A stretch of 64,000 nt of DNA, taken from the NCBI RefSeq assembly GCF_009769385.1, contig NZ_VKAB01000015.1, positions 248,001 through 312,000 on the forward strand, in the 5' to 3' direction. The notes beneath the pieces are model-generated. The model was given only the letters and a program-made list of their open reading frames with translations. It was not told where the DNA came from and searched no databases. The position numbers and the translations under genes were made by a program. This document shows positions 1-7,552 of the stretch, piece after piece. Source of the DNA: Saccharothrix deserti. GTDB lineage: Bacteria; Actinomycetota; Actinomycetes; Mycobacteriales; Pseudonocardiaceae. The number at the start of each line of letters is the position of its first letter. Position 1 is the stretch's first letter.

Positions 1-314
1 TGTGGCGGCTGCCCGGTGACCTCGGGCGGCGGTACGCGGACGTGTCCGGCGACCGGAACCCGATCCACCTGCACTCGCTGGCCGCGAAGGCGTTCGGCTT
101 CCCCCGGGCCATCGCGCACGGCATGTGGTCGAAGGCCCGGTGCGTGGCCGCGTTCGAAGGCCGGCTGCCCGACGCGTACGAGGTCGACGTGCGGTTCAAG
201 GCGCCGATTCCGCTACCGGGGGAGGTCGACTTCTCGACCTCGACCACCGGTGACGGCCGGCGGTTCGCGCTGTGGTCGCACCGGCCGCACCTGGAGGGCG
301 TGATCAGCGGCTGA
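1..314 (+). CDS. MaoC-type hydratase, C-terminal part (5' end outside window)
   Basis: The open frame runs in from the left edge, so the start is missing. About 100 residues remain. They contain the hot-dog-fold signature of MaoC/R-specific enoyl-CoA hydratases: SGDRNPIHL near the front, carrying the catalytic Asp and His, followed by FGFPRAIAHGMW. Members of this family hydrate 2-enoyl-CoA thioesters or form the dehydratase part of fatty-acid enzymes. The visible part cannot separate these roles. The stop codon overlaps the 3' end of the convergent MarR gene by 11 bp, so no terminator separates them. Confidence 0.85.
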   Translation, partial: WRLPGDLGRRYADVSGDRNPIHLHSLAAKAFGFPRAIAHGMWSKARCVAAFEGRLPDAYEVDVRFKAPIPLPGEVDFSTSTTGDGRRFALWSHRPHLEGVISG

Positions 315-735
315 CGTTGTCGGCCAACGTGCGCAGGAGGGCGCGCAGCCGGGCCGTGTCCTCCTGGCTGAGGTTCATCGCGTCGCCGATCGCGGGCGGC
401 ACGTCCTTGGCGCGTTCGCGCAGCTCCTCGCCTTGTTCGGTGAGCACGACCCGGACCGAGCGCTCGTCGTCCGGACGGCGTTCCCGGCGGATCAGGCCGG
501 CCGACTCCAGCCGCTTGAGCAGCGGCGAGAGCGTGCCGTAGTCGAGTTGGAGCGCGGCGGCGACGTCCTTCACCGGGACCGAGCCCCGCTCCCACAGCAC
601 CAGCAGCACCAGGTACTGCGGGTAGGTCAGGCCCAGGTCGTCCAGCAACGGCCGGTACCGCGCGGTGACGGCCCGCGAGGCGGCGTAGAGCGCGAAGCAG
701 AGCTGGTCGTCCAGCTCCAGGGTGAAGTTCCGCAT
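304..735 (-). CDS. MarR-family regulator of the OhrR (peroxide-sensing) type
   Basis: A 143-residue winged-helix protein. The first 35 residues match the OhrR signature: LDDQLCFALY places a cysteine at residue 13, the position of the reactive Cys of Bacillus OhrR, and LTYPQYLVLLVLWE follows. The wing segment RRPDDERSVRVVLTEQG is typical of MarR. In known OhrR proteins oxidation of this Cys by organic peroxides releases DNA. I chose the ATG at 735 because GGAAGGGGA lies 5 nt upstream; the frame is open for 14 more codons. It is divergent from an esterase gene rather than from ohr, with a palindrome between them. Sensing chemistry is inferred from the Cys only. Confidence 0.85.
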   Translation of the reverse strand: MRNFTLELDDQLCFALYAASRAVTARYRPLLDDLGLTYPQYLVLLVLWERGSVPVKDVAAALQLDYGTLSPLLKRLESAGLIRRERRPDDERSVRVVLTEQGEELRERAKDVPPAIGDAMNLSQEDTARLRALLRTLADNVSR

Positions 736-787
736 GTCCGTCCCCTTCCACCCCCTGTGACTGAGCCCACGATACACCTGCGCCCAT

Positions 788-807
788 TTAGATTGTGCAC
801 GATGTAA
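788..807. promoter_or_regulatory. Candidate MarR/OhrR operator
   Basis: A 20-bp imperfect palindrome centred on GTGCAC, with outer arms TTA/TAA; 16 of 20 positions are symmetric. It lies between the divergent MarR (start 735) and esterase (start 867) genes. Size and position suit a MarR dimer controlling both promoters. Binding is inferred. Confidence 0.55.
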
Positions 808-866
808 TCGGGCACTATGGTTCTGTCTTGTCAGGTTCAGCCAGCACGACGCCCGAGGAGCCGAAG

Positions 867-1793
867 ATGACCGTCCTGGAGCCGGCCGCCGCCGAGTTCG
901 CCGCCGCCACCGCCAACCCGCCGTACCTGTTCGACCTGGGCCCGGTCGAGGGCCGCAAGGCCGTGGACGGCGTCCAGTCCGGCGAGGTGTTCAAGCCCGA
1001 GGTCGCCGAGGAGTGGGTGACCGTGGGCGAGGTGCCCGTCCGGATCGTCCGCCCGGTCGGCGCGACCGGCACGCTGCCCGTCGTCCTCTACATCCACGGC
1101 GCGGGATGGGTGTTCGGCAACGCCCACACGCACGACCGGCTGGTCCGCGAGCTGGCCGTCGGCACCGGCGCGGCCGTGGTGTTCCCCGACTACAGCCTCT
1201 CGCCCGAGGCGCACTACCCGGTGGCGTTGGAGGAGAGCTACGCCGTCGCGCAGTGGATCGCCGAGGAAGGCGGCGCTCGCGGACTGGACGCGACGCGCCT
1301 GGCCGTGGCGGGCGACTCGGTCGGCGGGAACATGGCCATCGCGTTGACCCTGGTGGCCAAGGAACGCGGTGACGTGGCGTTCAAGCAGCAGGTGCTGTTC
1401 TACCCGGTGACGGACGCGTCGTTCGACACGCCGTCGTACCACGAGTTCGCCGAGGGCTACTTCCTGCGGCGTGACGCGATGCAGTGGTTCTGGGACCAGT
1501 ACACGACTTCCGAGGCGGAGCGCGCCGAGATCACCGCCTCACCGCTGCGCGCGTCGGTGGAGCAGCTGACCGGTCTGCCGCCGGCGTTGGTGATCACCGC
1601 CGAGGCCGACGTGCTGCGGGACGAGGGCGAGGCCTACGCGAACAAGCTGCGCGAAGCCGGCGTGCCGGTGACCGCGGTCCGCTACCAGGGCGTGATCCAC
1701 GACTTCGTGATGGTCAACTCGATGCGCGAGACCCACGCCGCCGAAGCCGCGATCAGCCAGGCGGTGGCCGTGCTCAAGGGCGCGCTGGCCTAG
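867..1793 (+). CDS. Alpha/beta hydrolase (HSL-type esterase/acetyl hydrolase)
   Basis: A 308-residue hydrolase of the hormone-sensitive-lipase family (alpha/beta hydrolase fold 3). It has the oxyanion-hole segment YIHGAGWVFGN (HGGG-type, second Gly replaced by Ala), the nucleophile elbow GDSVGGNMA, an acid region EADVLRDEGEAYA and the catalytic His in GVIHDFVM. It probably cleaves small carboxylic esters in the cytoplasm; the substrate is unknown. The start is ATG 867, preceded by GAGGAG. It is divergent from the OhrR-like regulator, so it may be peroxide-inducible, but this is inference. The end overlaps the convergent TetR gene by 4 bp. Confidence 0.9.
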   Translation: MTVLEPAAAEFAAATANPPYLFDLGPVEGRKAVDGVQSGEVFKPEVAEEWVTVGEVPVRIVRPVGATGTLPVVLYIHGAGWVFGNAHTHDRLVRELAVGTGAAVVFPDYSLSPEAHYPVALEESYAVAQWIAEEGGARGLDATRLAVAGDSVGGNMAIALTLVAKERGDVAFKQQVLFYPVTDASFDTPSYHEFAEGYFLRRDAMQWFWDQYTTSEAERAEITASPLRASVEQLTGLPPALVITAEADVLRDEGEAYANKLREAGVPVTAVRYQGVIHDFVMVNSMRETHAAEAAISQAVAVLKGALA

Positions 1794-2491
1794 GCGCCCT
1801 CTTCCGCTCCACGCTCGGTCCCACGCTCCGACCTCCGTGACGGCGGGTGCCACACGTCACCCGCCACGAGGTCCCCGAAACCCATCCAGACCAGGTTCAT
1901 GAGCCGGGCGGCGACCACGCCGGCCGGCTCTTCGGGGTTGTCGAGCCACCAGTCGGCCAACGACTCGCCCGCCCCGACCAGTGCCGCGGCCAGCGACTCG
2001 GCCTCCTTGTCGCCCGCCCGCGGCACGTTGGTGAAGTCCGACGAGTGCACCAGCAGCGCCGCCACCAGGCTGATCGCCCGGCCGCGCATGTCGGCCAACT
2101 CCTCCGCGAACGGCCCGCCCTGCGAGGACGCCTGCCGGTGCAGGACCTGCCAGCCGGCGCGGTTCTCGCCGACGAACCCGAAGAACGCCCGCAGTCCGCT
2201 CCACAGCTGGACGTCCGGCGGCTCCTCGGACTCGACTCCGCTCGAGATCGCCTCCATCATCCGGGTCGACTCACGGCGGATGCAGGTGGCGAACAGCTCC
2301 TCCTTCGAGCCGAGGTAGGCGTACAGCATGGGTTTGGAGATGCCCGCGACCTCGGAGATCTCGTCCATGGACGCCGCGTGGAAACCCAAACGCGAGAAAA
2401 CGTCCACCGCGGCGTCCATGATCTGCCGTTCGCGCACCGCGCGTGGCAGTCTCTTGGCCCTACCCGAGCGAACCGGTTGCTCTGCGTGCAT
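1790..2491 (-). CDS. TetR-family transcriptional regulator
   Basis: A 233-residue protein. The TetR DNA-binding domain lies at about residues 15-65: RERQIMDAAVDVFSRLGF, then an HTH containing ISEVAGISKPMLYAYLGSKEELF. The C-terminal ligand domain is all-helical and unassigned. It is divergent from the SCP2/acyl-CoA dehydrogenase operon and separated from it by two tandem palindromes. It therefore probably represses that operon and itself, with an acyl-CoA or lipid as a plausible ligand. The ligand is inferred from context only. Confidence 0.9.
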   Translation of the reverse strand: MHAEQPVRSGRAKRLPRAVRERQIMDAAVDVFSRLGFHAASMDEISEVAGISKPMLYAYLGSKEELFATCIRRESTRMMEAISSGVESEEPPDVQLWSGLRAFFGFVGENRAGWQVLHRQASSQGGPFAEELADMRGRAISLVAALLVHSSDFTNVPRAGDKEAESLAAALVGAGESLADWWLDNPEEPAGVVAARLMNLVWMGFGDLVAGDVWHPPSRRSERGTERGAEEGA

Positions 2492-2540
2492 CGCACCCCC
2501 TGGATGGCTGGCACAAGATTACTCTGAGCCCCTTGCCGCC

Positions 2541-2578
2541 CTACCTACTCGCCAGTAGGCTTACCAATCAGTAGGTAG
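2541..2578. promoter_or_regulatory. Tandem TetR operator
   Basis: Two adjacent 16-bp palindromes. The first, 2544-2559, has perfect CCTACT/AGTAGG arms around CGCC. The second, 2560-2575, has CTTACC/AGTAGG arms around AATC, with 4 of 6 pairs matching. The outer sequences CTACCTACT (2541-2549) and AGTAGGTAG (2570-2578) are also perfectly inverted. The arrangement suits two TetR dimers and ends just before the GGAGG of the downstream gene. Confidence 0.7.
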
Positions 2579-2592
2579 CGGAGGTGCCACAG

Positions 2593-3249
2593 ATGACCAT
2601 CGACCTCACCACCGAGGCGATCGCGAAGCTCAGCCCCGAAGAGCTGATCTCAACGCTCCAGCAGGTCGATCCGGGCGACCCCGCGCTCAGGGACGTCGAC
2701 ATCGACGTCATCGCGCGCGGCATCGACCCGAAGAAGCTCGGCGACGACGAGTTCGCCGACCTGCTGGCCGCGCTCGGCGCGCTGGCCGACGGTGGCGCCG
2801 ACCTCGACCTGGCCGGGATGGACCCGCAGAACTTCGCGCGGATCATCTCGCGGGCGTCCAAGGACCAGGTCGAGTCCGTGACGTCCCGGCCCGGCCTGCG
2901 CGAACGCGTGCTGGACGAGGTGTTCCGGCGCATGGAGGCGCACTTCCGCAGCGAACGCGCGGGCGCCACGCGTGCCGTCGTGCAGTTCCGGCTGACCGGC
3001 GGGTTCGGTGGGTTCGGCGCTTCGGACGACGTGTACGAGGTGGTCATCGAGGACGCCGCCTGCACGATCAACAAGGGTGAGACGCGTGACCCCAGGGCCA
3101 CTGTGACGTTGGGACCAGTGGAGTTCCTGAAGCTCGCGACCGGCAACGCGTCCGCGCCGGTGCTGTTCATGACCGGCAAGCTGAAGGTCAAGGGGGATCT
3201 CGGCTTCGCGGCCGGGTTCATGAGCCTGTTCAACATTCCGAAGGCGTGA
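2593..3249 (+). CDS. SCP2 sterol-binding-domain protein
   Basis: A 218-residue protein. The N-terminal half (about 1-100) is helical and resembles no family I recognise. The C-terminal half (about 105-215) has the SCP2 lipid-transfer pattern: [44 protein letters not shown], then [14 protein letters not shown]2 domains bind fatty acyl-CoA or sterols in a hydrophobic tunnel. The ATG at 2593 is preferred over the GTG at 2584 because GGAGG (2580-2584) lies 8 nt before it. An acyl-CoA dehydrogenase gene follows 7 bp downstream, so it may present the substrate to that enzyme. Confidence 0.88.
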   Translation: MTIDLTTEAIAKLSPEELISTLQQVDPGDPALRDVDIDVIARGIDPKKLGDDEFADLLAALGALADGGADLDLAGMDPQNFARIISRASKDQVESVTSRPGLRERVLDEVFRRMEAHFRSERAGATRAVVQFRLTGGFGGFGASDDVYEVVIEDAACTINKGETRDPRATVTLGPVEFLKLATGNASAPVLFMTGKLKVKGDLGFAAGFMSLFNIPKA

Positions 3250-3256
3250 GGGGACC

Positions 3257-4471
3257 ATGGGCGGTTTTTCGCTGGAGCTGAACGAGGACCAGCTTGACCT
3301 GCGCGAGTGGGTGCACGGCTTCGCGAAGGACGTGATCCGGCCCGCGGCGTCCGAGTGGGACGAACGGGAGGAGACACCGTGGCCGGTGATCCAGGAGGCG
3401 GCGAAGATCGGCCTGTACGGGTTCGAGTCGCTGGCCACCTGGTTCGCGGACCCGATCGGGTTGTCGTTGCCGATCGCCACCGAGGAGCTGTTCTGGGGTG
3501 ACGCGGGGATCGCGTTGGCCCTGATGGGGACCGGGTTGGCGGCGGCCGGGATCTTCGCGTCCGGCTCACCGGAGCAGTTGGCCGAGTGGGTGCCGGAGTG
3601 CTTCGGGACGGAGGACGACCCGAAGCTGGCGGCGTTCTGCGCGTCCGAGCCGCAGGCGGGGTCGGACGTGGCGGGGTACCGGACGCGGGCCGTGTACGAC
3701 GAGGCCTCGGACGAGTGGGTGCTCAACGGGCAGAAGGCGTGGGCGACGAACGGCGGGATCGCGAACGTCCACGTCGTGACGGCGGTCGTCGACCCGGCTC
3801 TGGGCGCGCGCGGTCAGGCCGGTTTCATCATCCCGCCGGGCACGCCGGGCCTGTCGTCGCCGGGCAAGGTCAAGAAGCACGGGATGCGGGCGTCGCACAC
3901 GGCGGACGTGTTCTTGGACGACGTGCGCGTGCCCGGTCGGTGCTTGCTGGGCGGCAAGGAGCGCTTGGACGCCAGGCTGGCCCGTGCCCGTGAGGGGCAG
4001 AAGGCCGGTGGGCAGGCGGCGATGGCGACGTTCGAGACGACCCGGCCGACCGTCGGCGCGATGGCGGTCGGCGTCGCGCGGGCGGCGTACGAGTACTCGC
4101 TGGAGTACGCGAAGGACCGCGAGGCGTTCGGCCGGAAGATCATCGAGAACCAGTCCATCGCGTTCGACCTGGCGAACATGAAGATGGAGATCGACGCCGC
4201 CCGCATGCTCGTGTGGCGGGCCGCGTGGATGGGCCGCAACAACGTCCCGTTCACGGCGGGCGAGGGTTCGATGTCGAAGCTCAAGGCCGGCGAGGTGTCG
4301 GTGTGGGCGACGGAACGCGCGATCCACATCCTGGGCGGGGCGGGGTACACGCGCGAGCACCCGGTGGAGCGCATGCACCGCGACGCCAAGATCTTCACCA
4401 TCTTCGAGGGGACGTCGGAGATCCAGCGGTTGGTCGTGGCCAGGGCCATTTCCGGCATGTACATCAAGTGA
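3257..4471 (+). CDS. Acyl-CoA dehydrogenase
   Basis: A 404-residue FAD flavoenzyme that introduces a 2,3 double bond into an acyl-CoA. It has the expected N-terminal helical domain, a middle beta domain ([28 protein letters not shown]) and a C-terminal helical domain with [20 protein letters not shown]. The catalytic base is probably Glu384 in [10 protein letters not shown], which aligns with Glu376 of medium-chain enzymes. The start follows GAGGGG. It is co-transcribed with the SCP2 gene and ends before a strong terminator. Chain-length preference cannot be read from the sequence. Confidence 0.94.
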   Translation: MGGFSLELNEDQLDLREWVHGFAKDVIRPAASEWDEREETPWPVIQEAAKIGLYGFESLATWFADPIGLSLPIATEELFWGDAGIALALMGTGLAAAGIFASGSPEQLAEWVPECFGTEDDPKLAAFCASEPQAGSDVAGYRTRAVYDEASDEWVLNGQKAWATNGGIANVHVVTAVVDPALGARGQAGFIIPPGTPGLSSPGKVKKHGMRASHTADVFLDDVRVPGRCLLGGKERLDARLARAREGQKAGGQAAMATFETTRPTVGAMAVGVARAAYEYSLEYAKDREAFGRKIIENQSIAFDLANMKMEIDAARMLVWRAAWMGRNNVPFTAGEGSMSKLKAGEVSVWATERAIHILGGAGYTREHPVERMHRDAKIFTIFEGTSEIQRLVVARAISGMYIK

Positions 4472-4507
4472 GCTGATCTCCCAGGCCGTCTCCGGACCGC
4501 CTGGGTC

Positions 4508-4541
4508 GGGCGGGGTCTTCAGGACGCGGAAGACCCCGCCC
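4508..4541 (+). terminator. Terminator after acyl-CoA dehydrogenase operon
   Basis: A perfect 13-bp stem (4508-4520 with 4529-4541; left arm GGGCGGGGTCTTC) around an 8-nt loop. It lies 37 nt after the stop codon and is not followed by a long T run. Confidence 0.8.
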
Positions 4542-4563
4542 ACTTGTGGTTAGGCTTCGACGC

Positions 4564-4932
4564 ATGATCGGTGTGTTGCAGTGCGTTGTCCTTGATTGTC
4601 CGGAGCCCAAGGCGTTGGCCGGGTTCTACCAGGGGATTCTCGGTGGTGACGTCGACCGGCCGGATCGCCGCTGGAGTTTGGACGACGACTGGTCGACCCT
4701 GCACACCGACACGATGGTGCTCGGCTTCCAGCGGGCGGTCGAGTACGTGGCGCCTGAGTGGCCCGATCCGCGGAAGCCGCAGCAGTTCCACTTGGACATC
4801 GGGGTGCAGGACCTCAGCGTGGCCAAGGCTGAGGTCCTTCGGCTGGGCGGGACGTTGTCGGACGACTCCCACGAGGTGTGGTGGGTGTTCGCCGATCCCG
4901 CGGGCCACCCGTTCTGCCTGGTGTGGGAGTGA
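4564..4932 (+). CDS. VOC-family (glyoxalase-like) protein
   Basis: A 122-residue single-domain vicinal-oxygen-chelate protein of the Glyoxalase_6 type. It opens LQCVVLDCPEPKALAGFYQ and ends VFADPAGHPFCLVWE; QFHLDIGVQDL lies mid-protein. These are the paired beta-alpha-beta-beta-beta halves. The reaction is unknown, since this subgroup often lacks a firm function. The ATG at 4564 has no ribosome-binding site but lies 7 nt after TAGGCT (4551-4556), which suggests a leaderless mRNA. It is convergent with the MerR gene, 1 bp apart. Confidence 0.85.
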   Translation: MIGVLQCVVLDCPEPKALAGFYQGILGGDVDRPDRRWSLDDDWSTLHTDTMVLGFQRAVEYVAPEWPDPRKPQQFHLDIGVQDLSVAKAEVLRLGGTLSDDSHEVWWVFADPAGHPFCLVWE

Positions 4933-4933
4933 G

Positions 4934-5836
4934 TCAGCGGAGCGCGTCGGCCAGCCAGCCCCGTTCCGCGGTGGTGTCCGGGACGGGGTTCTCCCAGCCG
5001 TTGATCGTCGCGATCAACGTCCAGTAGCGCTCCGCCCTCGGGTCGCCGAACTCGTCCAGCCAGTCGGCCACTTCCGGGCCGATCGGCTGGTTCAGGGCTG
5101 ACCACTTCTCGTTGATCCGGGCGACGATCGGTGCCGCCTCGGGAGCACGTGGGTCGATGCCGGCGTCCAACGCCTCCCGCGCCTGGGCGGTCGCGTACTG
5201 GAACGCCTCCATCTTCTCCGGTGACGGTGCGGACATGTCCGCACCCTCGGCCCGCAACTCCTCGTGCCGCACCGACATCCGCCGGATCGACGCCCGGAAG
5301 TCCGGGTCGCGCACCAGGTTCGCCAGTTCGATCCACGCCTCCAGCTGCTCAGTCGACGGGTCGTCCGGCAACTCCACCCGGACCGACCGCATCATCCGCT
5401 CGAAGCCGGGCTCCAGGTCCAGCCCGCCGAACACCTCCTCGAAGAAGTCGTCCAGGATCGCCTGCCGCTCCTCCTCCGACAGCCGCGCCAATTCGTGCAC
5501 CATCTCCACCTCCCCGTTCCGCGCCACGACCCGCAGCACGGCCCGGCGCAACCGGAGCGTGCGCATCTGCGCGTCGATGGCTTCCGCGTGCGTCCGGGCC
5601 ACCTCGGCCACGGACACCTCCCGCGCCAACACCCGCTGCGCCGTGGGCAGGTCCACGCCCAGGGCACGCAGGGTCCGCACGAGCTTGAGCCGCGCCAACC
5701 CGTCGAAGTCGTAGGTGCGGAACCCGCCCGCCGTGCGCCCCGCCACGGGGATCACGCCGGAGTCGGAGTAGAACCGGATCGTCCGCGTGGACAGCCCGGT
5801 CATCCGCGCCAGTTCGCCGATCGAGTAGTGCGTCAC
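4934..5836 (-). CDS. MerR-family regulator with unassigned effector domain
   Basis: A 300-residue protein. It begins THYSIGELARMTGLSTRTIRF, the MerR winged-helix DNA-binding domain, with the wing near GGFRTYDFDGLARLK (residues 5-75). A dimerisation helix follows. The remaining 180 residues are helical and acidic and do not look like TipAS or GyrI-type ligand domains. The GTG at 5836 is chosen because it opens the MerR domain exactly and AGGGTGG lies upstream. A 13-bp palindrome lies 19 bp before the start. Inducer unknown. Confidence 0.85.
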   Translation of the reverse strand: MTHYSIGELARMTGLSTRTIRFYSDSGVIPVAGRTAGGFRTYDFDGLARLKLVRTLRALGVDLPTAQRVLAREVSVAEVARTHAEAIDAQMRTLRLRRAVLRVVARNGEVEMVHELARLSEEERQAILDDFFEEVFGGLDLEPGFERMMRSVRVELPDDPSTEQLEAWIELANLVRDPDFRASIRRMSVRHEELRAEGADMSAPSPEKMEAFQYATAQAREALDAGIDPRAPEAAPIVARINEKWSALNQPIGPEVADWLDEFGDPRAERYWTLIATINGWENPVPDTTAERGWLADALR

Positions 5837-5854
5837 GGGAACCACCCTGGACTC

Positions 5855-5867
5855 TCCAGTCACTGGA
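5855..5867. promoter_or_regulatory. Candidate MerR operator
   Basis: A perfect palindrome TCCAGT-C-ACTGGA between the MerR gene (start 5836) and the small plus-strand reading frame beginning at 5887. MerR proteins bind such dyads between the -35 and -10 boxes. The promoter boxes are not clear. Confidence 0.5.
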
Positions 5868-5886
5868 ACTTCAACTGGTTTACCCG

Positions 5887-6114
5887 ATGACCGGCATGCC
5901 GTCCCGCCGGCATGCCGCGTCCCGCTTGCGCGATGCCCAGGCCGTGGCCGTGTACGTGGGTCAGCCGGACAGCAATTCCCAGCTGTGCGGCGCGGCGCAC
6001 GTGCGCGACCACGGCTGGTCGGGCAACGGGTGCGCGAACCCGGGCGAGTGGCGTGAGGTGGGCACGACCGGGCTCGGCCTACCGATGGAAGCGGTCCGGG
6101 GAGTGGTGATCTGA
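5887..6114 (+). CDS. Small ChW-like (hydrophobic-W) domain protein or remnant
   Basis: A 75-residue frame. From about residue 37 it reads AAHVRDHGWSG..., then VGTTGLGLPMEAV, which follows the ChW repeat (a hydrophobic domain with a conserved GW) found in secreted actinobacterial and clostridial proteins. Those proteins normally have a signal peptide; none is present, and the first 20 residues look non-native. The 11-bp direct repeat CCGGCATGCCG (5891-5901, 5907-5917) lies inside this odd front part. It may be a truncated gene or a real small protein controlled by the adjacent MerR. No ribosome-binding site is visible. Confidence 0.4.
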   Translation: MTGMPSRRHAASRLRDAQAVAVYVGQPDSNSQLCGAAHVRDHGWSGNGCANPGEWREVGTTGLGLPMEAVRGVVI

Positions 6115-6125
6115 CATCTTGAACA

Positions 6126-6166
6126 GCGCGACGGGTGGGGGTCCGACCGGCCCCCACCCGTCGCGC
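6126..6166 (-). terminator. Terminator at the end of bkdABC
   Basis: A perfect 16-bp GC-rich stem (6126-6141 with 6151-6166) and a 9-nt loop, 2 nt beyond the bkdC stop codon. It can act from either side and also closes the plus-strand frame ending at 6114. No T run follows. Confidence 0.85.
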
Positions 6167-6168
6167 GG

Positions 6169-7542
6169 TCAGTAGGTCATCGCCACGCCGGGGTCGGCGA
6201 GGAGGGCGCCCACGTCGGCCAGGAACTGCGAGCCCTGTTGGCCGTCGACCACCCGGTGGTCGAAGCTGAGGGCCAGTTGGCAGACCTTGCGCGGCACGAC
6301 CTGACCGTCCACCACCCACGGCATGTCGCGGATCGCGCCGAAGGCCAGGATCGCCGACTCGCCGGGGTTGATGATCGGCGTGCCGGTGTCGACGCCGAAG
6401 ACGCCGACGTTGGTGATGGTGAACGTGCCGCCCATCATGTCCGCGGGCGTGGTCTTGCCGTCACGGGCGGTCGTGGCGAGGTTGTCCAGCGCCACGGCCA
6501 GTTCCTTGAGCGACATGCGGTCGGCGTCGCGGACCTTCGGGACCACCAGACCGCGCGGTGTCGCGGCGGCGATGCCCAGGTGCACGTAGTCCTTGTAGAC
6601 GATCTCGCCGGCCTCCGCGTCCCACGTCGCGTTGACGTCGGGGGTGCGGCGGACGGCCAGGACGACCGCCTTCGCGGCGAACGCCAACGGCGTGAGCTTC
6701 ACGTCGCGGAACTCCGGCGCGTTCTTCAACCGCGCCCGCAGCTCCATCATCGGCGTCACGTCCACCGTCAGGAACTCCGTGACGTGCGGCGCGGTGAACG
6801 CGCTGTCCACCATCGCCTGCGCGGTCGCCTTGCGGACACCCTTGATCGGGACGCGACGCTCCCGCGCCCCACTGTCCACAACGGACGGAACGGTCGGTGC
6901 GGGTGCGACGGCCTGTTCGACGTCCTCCCGCGTTATCACGCCGCCCGGACCAGAGCCGGACAGCGCGTACAGGTCGACGCCCAGGTCCTTGGCCAGCTTG
7001 CGCACCGGCGGCTTGGCCAGCGGGACGTAACCCCCTGGCGCGGCGACCGGTTCCGGCGCCACCGGAGCGGGGGCGGCGGGGGTGGCGACGGGGGTGGCAG
7101 GGGCGGGAGCCGCGGCGACGGGGGCCGGGGCGTCCTTGCGCGGACGGCGCTTGGCCGACCCGGAACGCGGGCCGTAGCCGACCAGCGTGGCGATCCGGCC
7201 ACCCGGCATCTCCTCGCCGATCTTGCCGTTCGACTCGGCGGGAGCGGGAGCGGCAGCGGCAGCCGGGGCAGGAGCGGGAGCCGGAGAGGCGCCGGACGGG
7301 TCCACGTCGATGGTGATGATCGGGGTACCGACCTCGACCGTCTGGCCTACCTCGGCCAGCAGCTCGGTCACCACGCCGTCCCACGGGCACGGCAGCTCGA
7401 CGGCCGCCTTGGCGGTCTCGATCTCCAGGATGATCTGGTTGACCTTCACCGCGTCACCGGGCTTGACGTGCCAGGTGAGGATCTCGGCCTCGGTCAGCCC
7501 CTCTGCCGTGTCCGGCATGGAGAACTGCTTGAACTGCGGCAC
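6169..7542 (-). CDS. bkdC: Branched-chain 2-oxoacid dehydrogenase E2 (dihydrolipoamide acyltransferase)
   Basis: A 457-residue E2 core subunit. It has a lipoyl domain (residues 1-80) with the modified Lys45 in EIETAKAAVELP, then an Ala/Pro-rich linker. A peripheral subunit-binding domain (about 180-215, PPVRKLAKDLGVDL...GPGGVITREDV) binds E1/E3, and a C-terminal catalytic domain carries His429 and Asp433 in FDHRVVDGQQG. It transfers the acyl group from E1 to CoA. One lipoyl domain and the E1 sequence type point to the branched-chain (or PDH-like) complex known as bkdABC in mycobacteria. The E3 gene is not nearby. It is last in the operon, 10 bp after bkdB. Confidence 0.92.
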   Translation of the reverse strand: MPQFKQFSMPDTAEGLTEAEILTWHVKPGDAVKVNQIILEIETAKAAVELPCPWDGVVTELLAEVGQTVEVGTPIITIDVDPSGASPAPAPAPAAAAAPAPAESNGKIGEEMPGGRIATLVGYGPRSGSAKRRPRKDAPAPVAAAPAPATPVATPAAPAPVAPEPVAAPGGYVPLAKPPVRKLAKDLGVDLYALSGSGPGGVITREDVEQAVAPAPTVPSVVDSGARERRVPIKGVRKATAQAMVDSAFTAPHVTEFLTVDVTPMMELRARLKNAPEFRDVKLTPLAFAAKAVVLAVRRTPDVNATWDAEAGEIVYKDYVHLGIAAATPRGLVVPKVRDADRMSLKELAVALDNLATTARDGKTTPADMMGGTFTITNVGVFGVDTGTPIINPGESAILAFGAIRDMPWVVDGQVVPRKVCQLALSFDHRVVDGQQGSQFLADVGALLADPGVAMTY

Positions 7543-7552
7543 AGCTATCCCC

